Positions 14,552 to 19,141 of a stretch of 19,141 bases of DNA are shown one piece after another. The translations under genes and the position numbers were made by a program. Origin of the DNA: Clostridiales bacterium (GTDB taxonomy: Bacteria; Bacillota_A; Clostridia; Oscillospirales; Oscillospiraceae); NCBI GenBank assembly GCA_014799485.1, contig JAAVHY010000022.1, forward strand, positions 1-19,141, given 5' to 3'. The notes under the pieces are model-generated. The model had not been told where the DNA came from. It ran no database searches and saw nothing but the letters and a program-made list of their open reading frames with translations. Within the stretch, counting starts at the first letter, position 1. Each line of letters begins with the position of its first letter.

Positions 14552-15738
14552 AGAAGCACACGGTCAAGTTGGCTATACTGACACTGGCCCTGGGGCTGCT
14601 CTGTACAGGCTGCGGCTCCTCGGCGGCATCCAATGCCTCAAGCTATTTCTCCAATGTGAGTTCCATTATGGGCGATCTTTTCAAAAAGCAGGACTCTGCC
14701 CCAACGCAGGCGGATTCTGCCGCTGCGCTGGCGGCGCCCCAGCAGTTTACGCTGGATGCCCAGGGTAATTTCTCCTTTGAGGGAGTGGAGAATGCGGACT
14801 ACTACCTCATCTACCTTTGCGACACCCAGGCTACCGAGGATGGGGATAGCTACCTCTATTCCAGTGAGATGATTGCCGCTACAGAGAGCAACGCCTCCTA
14901 TACTGGCGCTTTGGGGGACATTGTAGATTATGCTTATGGCGACTACCTGGCAAAAGTCTTTGCGTTCCCTGCCTTGGGAGACAGTGACCATGCCATGTCT
15001 TCCGCCGCCACTGCGGCATACACCTTTTCCGGGACCCAGCATGACCCGGAGGTGGCGTATTTCTGGAATACCTTTGACAATACCATGGGCGTCCAGCTGC
15101 TCAACATCGGCGACTATACCTATGAGGCCTACCCCGACCAGGTGGACGTGACCTTTACCAATGTGAACAACAGCAGCGATGTGGTCACCGTTACCTTGGA
15201 AGGCCTTTCACCCGATAACTGCGCTGCATCCACCAGCGGCATTACCCGTGGAGAGACTTATCGGATTACTGCCGTATCTACCAGCGAGAGTCCCTATGTG
15301 ACCAATCCTGTTACCCAGGACATAACAGTCGCCGAAGCTGTGACCTGCGGAGAGGTAAACGCTATGGTTTTGGGCTACGTTTATGCCGACAACATTGACG
15401 GCGAGAAGGCCCTGCTGTTCCCAAGGGTGTGCGAACGCTTTGATTTGGCCAACGGCGGGTCCGCAGGGGAGGTATCCGCCCGGTATGGCCAGTACTCCCA
15501 TACCGCAACTCCAACCGGCCCCAACACCTATGACATCCTCATTGATATGCGTATGTTCAACGCCGACACCATTTGGAGCATCCCGGGGACCTTAGAGCTC
15601 CATGACGACGGCACCCTGACCTTGCGTGAGAATGGATGGGGCCCGGTTCCCTCTGCCAACATTTCCGGCATCTGGGTGGATAACGGCGATGGTACTGCTG
15701 CTCTGTCCTATGATCCGGCCACCGTTGTTGTGGCCTGA
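14548..15738 (+). CDS. Exported lipoprotein with fibronectin-like domains
   Basis: Lipoprotein of 396 residues. The ATG overlaps the previous stop (ATGA), with GAGAGGA upstream. A signal segment ends at lipobox CTGC, Cys22, followed by a Ser/Ala/Asn-rich spacer. Residues ~60-165 and ~175-275 look like two fibronectin III-like beta sandwiches (FSFEGVENADYYLIYL, YRITAVSTSESPYV). The last ~120 residues form a further beta-rich domain (LELHDDGTLTLRENGW) with no family I recognise. No catalytic motif is visible. A role in binding glycan or in presenting substrate to the anchored GH3 enzyme fits its place in the operon but is not shown. Confidence 0.8.
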   Translation: MKKHTVKLAILTLALGLLCTGCGSSAASNASSYFSNVSSIMGDLFKKQDSAPTQADSAAALAAPQQFTLDAQGNFSFEGVENADYYLIYLCDTQATEDGDSYLYSSEMIAATESNASYTGALGDIVDYAYGDYLAKVFAFPALGDSDHAMSSAATAAYTFSGTQHDPEVAYFWNTFDNTMGVQLLNIGDYTYEAYPDQVDVTFTNVNNSSDVVTVTLEGLSPDNCAASTSGITRGETYRITAVSTSESPYVTNPVTQDITVAEAVTCGEVNAMVLGYVYADNIDGEKALLFPRVCERFDLANGGSAGEVSARYGQYSHTATPTGPNTYDILIDMRMFNADTIWSIPGTLELHDDGTLTLRENGWGPVPSANISGIWVDNGDGTAALSYDPATVVVA

Positions 15739-15777
15739 TGCTGTAATCTGGCTCGGGTTCAGAAAGGAGGCTTTGAC

Positions 15778-18231
15778 GTGGGCTGCAAAACGCTTATCTC
15801 CCAAATGACCCTGGAAGAAAAGTGTTCCCTCCTCAGCGGCGGCACCCAGTTCACCAGCAAAGCCGTCCCCCGGCTGGGCATCCCCGCCCGCTTCTTCTCC
15901 GACGGACCCCTTGGGGTCCGCCGGCAGGAGGGAGCGGCAGACCACCTGGGACTAAACCCCAGCGTTCCCGCCACCTGCTACCCCGCCCCCTCCGCCATTG
16001 CCAACGCCTGGGATCCGGCGCTGGCGGAGGAGGTGGGGACGCACCTGGGGGTGGAGGCCGCCGCCCTTGGCGTGGATGTGCTGCTGGCCCCAGGGCTGAA
16101 CATCCAGCGCTCCCCCCTGTGCGGACGGAATTTTGAATACTTTTCCGAAGATCCCTATTTGTCCGGCAAGCTGGCGGCGGCGTACATACGGGGCATCCAG
16201 TCCCAAGGCGTCGCCGCCTGTCCCAAGCACTTTGCCGTCAACAGCCAGGAGACCCTGCGGATGCACTCGGACAGTGTGGTGGACGGGCGGACTTTGCGGG
16301 AGATTTACCTCACCGGGTTTGAGATCGCCGTCAAAGAAGGAAAGCCGAAATGTCTTATGTCCTCCTATAACCGGGTGAACGGCGTCTATGCCAGTGAAAA
16401 CGGGGCGCTCCTTCAGGACATCCTGCGGGACGAATGGGGCTTTGACGGCTTTGTAGTCACCGACTGGGGCGGGAGCAGCGACCGGGCGGCAGGGCTTGCC
16501 GCTGGGAACCATCTGGAAATGCCCGCTACAGGCGGGGCCAGCGACCGGGAGGTGGCCGCCGCTGTCCGGGCCGGACGTATCTCAGAGGAGCTGGTGGACC
16601 GGCGGATAGGTGAGCTTTTGTCCGTTTTAATGGAGCTTTCTCCGTCCAAAGGTGTCTCCGCTGGATTTGACCGGGAGGCCCATCACGCCTTTGCCCGGCG
16701 GGCAGCGGGAGAATCTATCGTGCTGCTGAAAAACGAGGACCGAATCCTGCCTCTTGCCCCCGGTACGCGGGTGGCGGTCATCGGGGACTTTGCCCAGACG
16801 CCTCGCTTTCAGGGCGGCGGCTCCAGCAGCGTGAACCCCACTTGGGTGGATATGCCGCTGGACTGCCTGCGGGAGAGCGGGTTGGATGTGGTGGGGTACG
16901 CCCCCGGCTTCCGTCGCCACGGCGGAGAGGATGCTGCCCTGCGGCAGCAGGCGGCGGAGTTGGCAGATCGGGCCGATGTGGTGTTGGTGTATCTGGGCTT
17001 GGACGAGCTGGCGGAGACCGAGGGCCTGGACCGTATGGATATGACCATGCGTCCCTGTCAGGCAGCGCTGCTTGAAGCGGTGGCGGCGGTCAACCCCAAC
17101 GTGGTGGTGGTGCTGGCCGGGGGCGCGCCCATGGAGACTCCATGGATCAGCCATTGCAAGGGTCTGCTCTACGGCTCCCTGGGGGGACAGGCCGGGGCTG
17201 GGGCGATGGTCGATGCCCTGACGGGCAAAATCACCCCATCCGGGAAATTGGCCCAGAGTTGGCCGCTGGTGGGCGGAGACGCGCCTTGTGCCCGGTATTT
17301 TCCGGGAAAGGAGCGCACGGCGGAGTACCGGGAAGGCCTTTTCGTAGGCTACCGCTATTATGAGACCGCCCAGGTTCCCGTCCGCTTCCCCTTTGGCTTT
17401 GGGCTGAGCTATACCAGTTTCTCCTATTCAGACATTACGGCCACGGATCGGTCAGTGAGCTTCACGTTGTCCAACACCGGCCCCGTAGCGGGGGCGGAGG
17501 TGGCGCAGCTCTACATGGGGCGGGAGGATGGTGCGGTATTCCGGCCCGTCCGGGAGCTGAAGGGTTTTGCCAAGGTGTACCTGGAGCCGGGAGAGAGCCG
17601 GCGGGTAACCATTCCCCTGGATGACAAGGCGTTTCGGTATTTCGATGTAAAGACCCATCATTGGGAAATTGAAGGTGGAAGCTATCAGATTTTTGTAGGA
17701 GCTTCCTGCCGGGACATCCGGCTGGCCACCCAGGTAGACGTGGTCGGTACCGAAGCCCCAGATTTCTGCACTGTTCTGCCCAGCTATACCAGCGGCAGAG
17801 TGACAAATGTGCCGGACAGTGAATTTGAGACTTTGCTGGGCCGGCCCATCCCCGCCAAGGAATGGGATCGCTCTGCCCCGCTGGGGCTGAATGACACCTT
17901 TGCCCAGCTCCAATACGCCAGAGGCTGGGTGGGACGGCTGGTCCACCGAATGATGAAGGGACAGGTAGACCGCTCTATGACCAGCGGAAAGCCAGATCTG
18001 GACGCCCTGTTTCGCTATAACATGCCCTTTCGCGGGGTGGCTAAAATGATGGGCGGCAGGGTGGATATGGCTATGGCGGAGGCCCTGCTGGAGGTACTCA
18101 ACGGCCGCTTTTTCCGGGGTTTGGGCCATTTGACCGCTGCCTTTTTTCGCAAAAACAAAGCGGAAAAGACTGCCGCTGCCGCGCTTTCCAAGGCAGGACG
18201 AGATAGAACGCGAGAGGAGGAGCGCCCATGA
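15778..18231 (+). CDS. GH3 beta-glucosidase, canonical domain order, no signal peptide
   Basis: GH3 enzyme of 817 residues; GTG 15778 follows AAAGGAGG by 7 bases. With no signal peptide or membrane helix it should be cytosolic. TIM barrel first (~1-290): SDGPLGVR, CPKHFAVNSQETLR, SSYNRVNG and nucleophile Asp229 in VVTDWGG. The sandwich domain (~310-550) carries acid/base Glu415 in ETEGLDR and ends with FGFGLSYTSF. A fibronectin III-like domain (~555-655) follows, then a ~150-residue helical tail (LGRPIP..., NMPFRGVAKMMGG) seen in many Firmicutes GH3 enzymes. All catalytic residues are present. Exo-acting release of beta-linked glucose or a similar sugar is likely; the exact glycoside is unknown. 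It would finish, inside the cell, what the surface GH3 starts. Confidence 0.93.
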   Translation: MGCKTLISQMTLEEKCSLLSGGTQFTSKAVPRLGIPARFFSDGPLGVRRQEGAADHLGLNPSVPATCYPAPSAIANAWDPALAEEVGTHLGVEAAALGVDVLLAPGLNIQRSPLCGRNFEYFSEDPYLSGKLAAAYIRGIQSQGVAACPKHFAVNSQETLRMHSDSVVDGRTLREIYLTGFEIAVKEGKPKCLMSSYNRVNGVYASENGALLQDILRDEWGFDGFVVTDWGGSSDRAAGLAAGNHLEMPATGGASDREVAAAVRAGRISEELVDRRIGELLSVLMELSPSKGVSAGFDREAHHAFARRAAGESIVLLKNEDRILPLAPGTRVAVIGDFAQTPRFQGGGSSSVNPTWVDMPLDCLRESGLDVVGYAPGFRRHGGEDAALRQQAAELADRADVVLVYLGLDELAETEGLDRMDMTMRPCQAALLEAVAAVNPNVVVVLAGGAPMETPWISHCKGLLYGSLGGQAGAGAMVDALTGKITPSGKLAQSWPLVGGDAPCARYFPGKERTAEYREGLFVGYRYYETAQVPVRFPFGFGLSYTSFSYSDITATDRSVSFTLSNTGPVAGAEVAQLYMGREDGAVFRPVRELKGFAKVYLEPGESRRVTIPLDDKAFRYFDVKTHHWEIEGGSYQIFVGASCRDIRLATQVDVVGTEAPDFCTVLPSYTSGRVTNVPDSEFETLLGRPIPAKEWDRSAPLGLNDTFAQLQYARGWVGRLVHRMMKGQVDRSMTSGKPDLDALFRYNMPFRGVAKMMGGRVDMAMAEALLEVLNGRFFRGLGHLTAAFFRKNKAEKTAAAALSKAGRDRTREEERP

Positions 18232-18752
18232 ACACCGTCAAACGCTGGAGTCGGGCGCACCCTGGTCTGTGGGAGTTCATTCTGTTCAACATCCTCTCCA
18301 ACTGCGCCACTATCGCCAATTTTGTGGTCATGTGGCTGTGTACCGGTTTTGTTTTTACGTCCTTCAGCAATCGGCCCTTCCACTTCGCTATTTTCAACTA
18401 TACCAATGTGGAAAGCGACCTGGGGCTGTGTGGGTTTCTCAGCTTTTTGGCGGCTACGGCCATAGCCCAGACCGTGAATTTCTTCGTACAGAAAAATCTG
18501 GTGTTCAAGTCCAACGCTCAATTTTCCAGGGCTGTGCCCAAGTATATTTTGCTGGCAGTGGTACTGGTAATCGTCTCCGCTGCTCTGCCCGCCTATAGTC
18601 AGGCGTTGTTTGTGAGCTGGGGTATACCCCATAGCCTTGCGCCTACTCTGGCCAATCTCCTCAATATTTTGGTTCAGGTGGCGCTAAGTTACCCGGCTAT
18701 GAAGTTTGGGATCATGCCAAGCGAAAAGAATATTGCAGACACAGCATCATAA
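18228..18752 (+). CDS. GtrA-like membrane protein
   Basis: Protein of 174 residues with four membrane helices (about 13-42, 65-90, 100-125 and 140-165). The motif AIAQTVNFFVQKNLVF is the GtrA-family signature (N-F-x-x-x-[KR]-x-[WLF]-V-F). Family members are linked to moving polyprenyl-phosphate-bound glucose or other sugars across the membrane, or to cell-wall and surface-polysaccharide glycosylation. The ATG overlaps the GH3 stop by 4 bases with GGAGGAG upstream. It ends the operon. Its presence beside two GH3 enzymes points to envelope glycan modification rather than plain sugar catabolism. Confidence 0.85.
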   Translation: MNTVKRWSRAHPGLWEFILFNILSNCATIANFVVMWLCTGFVFTSFSNRPFHFAIFNYTNVESDLGLCGFLSFLAATAIAQTVNFFVQKNLVFKSNAQFSRAVPKYILLAVVLVIVSAALPAYSQALFVSWGIPHSLAPTLANLLNILVQVALSYPAMKFGIMPSEKNIADTAS

Positions 18753-18755
18753 GAG

Positions 18756-18787
18756 CAAGGCCCTCCAAAACTGGAGGGCCTTGTCTT
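18756..18787 (+). terminator. Intrinsic terminator of the GH3 operon
   Basis: A perfect 12-bp stem CAAGGCCCTCCA / TGGAGGGCCTTG around an AAAC loop, followed by TCTT, 3 bases after the GtrA stop. Confidence 0.9.
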
Positions 18788-18838
18788 TGCGGTTTTATGA
18801 CAAATGTGTATTTTTAGAGAAGCTGACTTGTCGAGGCA

Positions 18839-19141
18839 ATGGGCGGCAGAAGGTTCTTTGTTGTTTACAGCAGCGCAGGTTTTTCCAGACCGGCGCAACG
18901 CTGCTGGTGCGCTTCCGGGTGGAGATGCTCAAGCGCCTGCGGGACGCGGTGGACCGCTATGAGAGTGAGATCGCCAAGGCCCTGGCCGCTGACTTGGGCA
19001 AGAGCGGGTACGAGAGCTTCATGTGCGAGATCGGCCTGGTGTGCAGTGAGATCAGCTATATGATCCGGCACGCCCGCAGTATGGCGAGGGAACACACGGT
19101 CAGGACGCCCATGGCCCAGTTCGCCTCCCGGAGCTTCCAAA
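18839..19141 (+). CDS. Aldehyde dehydrogenase N-terminal part (3' truncated; 5' end irregular)
   Basis: From about 18847 the frame reads QQRRFFQTGATLLVRFRVEMLKRL..., continuing through AKALAADLGKS, SFMCEIGLV and AREHTVRTPMAQFASRSF to the window edge. This is the start of a class 3-like aldehyde dehydrogenase (NAD(P)-dependent oxidation of aldehydes to acids). The catalytic Cys and Glu lie beyond the window. No ATG or GTG opens this frame: ATG 18839 is the natural start by homology but is one base out of frame, and one extra G in the GGG run at 18841-18843 would join them. An in-frame TTG at 18787 sits in the preceding terminator and is unlikely. The start given is therefore provisional. Confidence 0.7.

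Overview
The window looks like chromosome from a GC-rich, Gram-positive gut Clostridium relative, probably Oscillospiraceae (Flavonifractor / Pseudoflavonifractor / Lawsonibacter type). This placement is inferred from strong AGGAGG-type ribosome sites, lipoproteins with Firmicutes-type lipoboxes, a LytTR/GHKL two-component system, a DUF6809-type small protein and GH3 beta-glucosidases with Firmicutes-style tails. No marker gene fixes the genus.

Left part (1-2576), all on the + strand: the end of a metal-dependent amidohydrolase, an ArsP/DUF318-type permease, and a DUF362 lipoprotein with a C-terminal OB-fold-like domain. The OB part has its own perfect internal ribosome site and in-frame ATG.

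Mobile part (2577-8820): a 164-bp MITE-like inverted-repeat element with TA flanks comes first. Next is an attachment-site region built on the 3' 45 bases of a tRNA-Val(GAC), with its terminator and a 25-bp integrase arm-site-like repeat on each side. A minus-strand operon follows: a DUF6809-like protein and two tyrosine recombinases overlapping by 43 bp, the last with a duplicated DNA-binding domain at its C-terminus. A divergent, membrane-anchored PI-PLC-like phosphodiesterase has its own near-consensus promoter. The part ends with a frameshifted IS1595-family element.

Right part (8844-18795), all on the + strand: a promoter drives a LytTR response regulator and an AgrC-like GHKL kinase, closed by a strong terminator. 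The next promoter region carries three AgrA/LytTR-like GCAGT repeats, 20-21 bp apart, just upstream of a -10 element that lacks a -35. It leads into a tightly coupled five-gene operon: a membrane-anchored GH3 glycosidase with permuted domain order, a four-helix membrane protein, an exported lipoprotein, a second GH3 enzyme of normal domain order without a signal peptide, and a GtrA-like membrane protein. A terminator closes it. I read this as a signal-responsive cell-envelope glycoside cassette: the kinase senses an outside cue, the regulator switches on the operon, and one GH3 acts outside and one inside. The cassette has no sugar transporter, so ordinary sugar uptake is not the obvious role. 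It is the best candidate here for an undescribed system.

The window ends in the first part of an aldehyde dehydrogenase gene whose 5' end appears to carry a 1-base frameshift or an unusual start.
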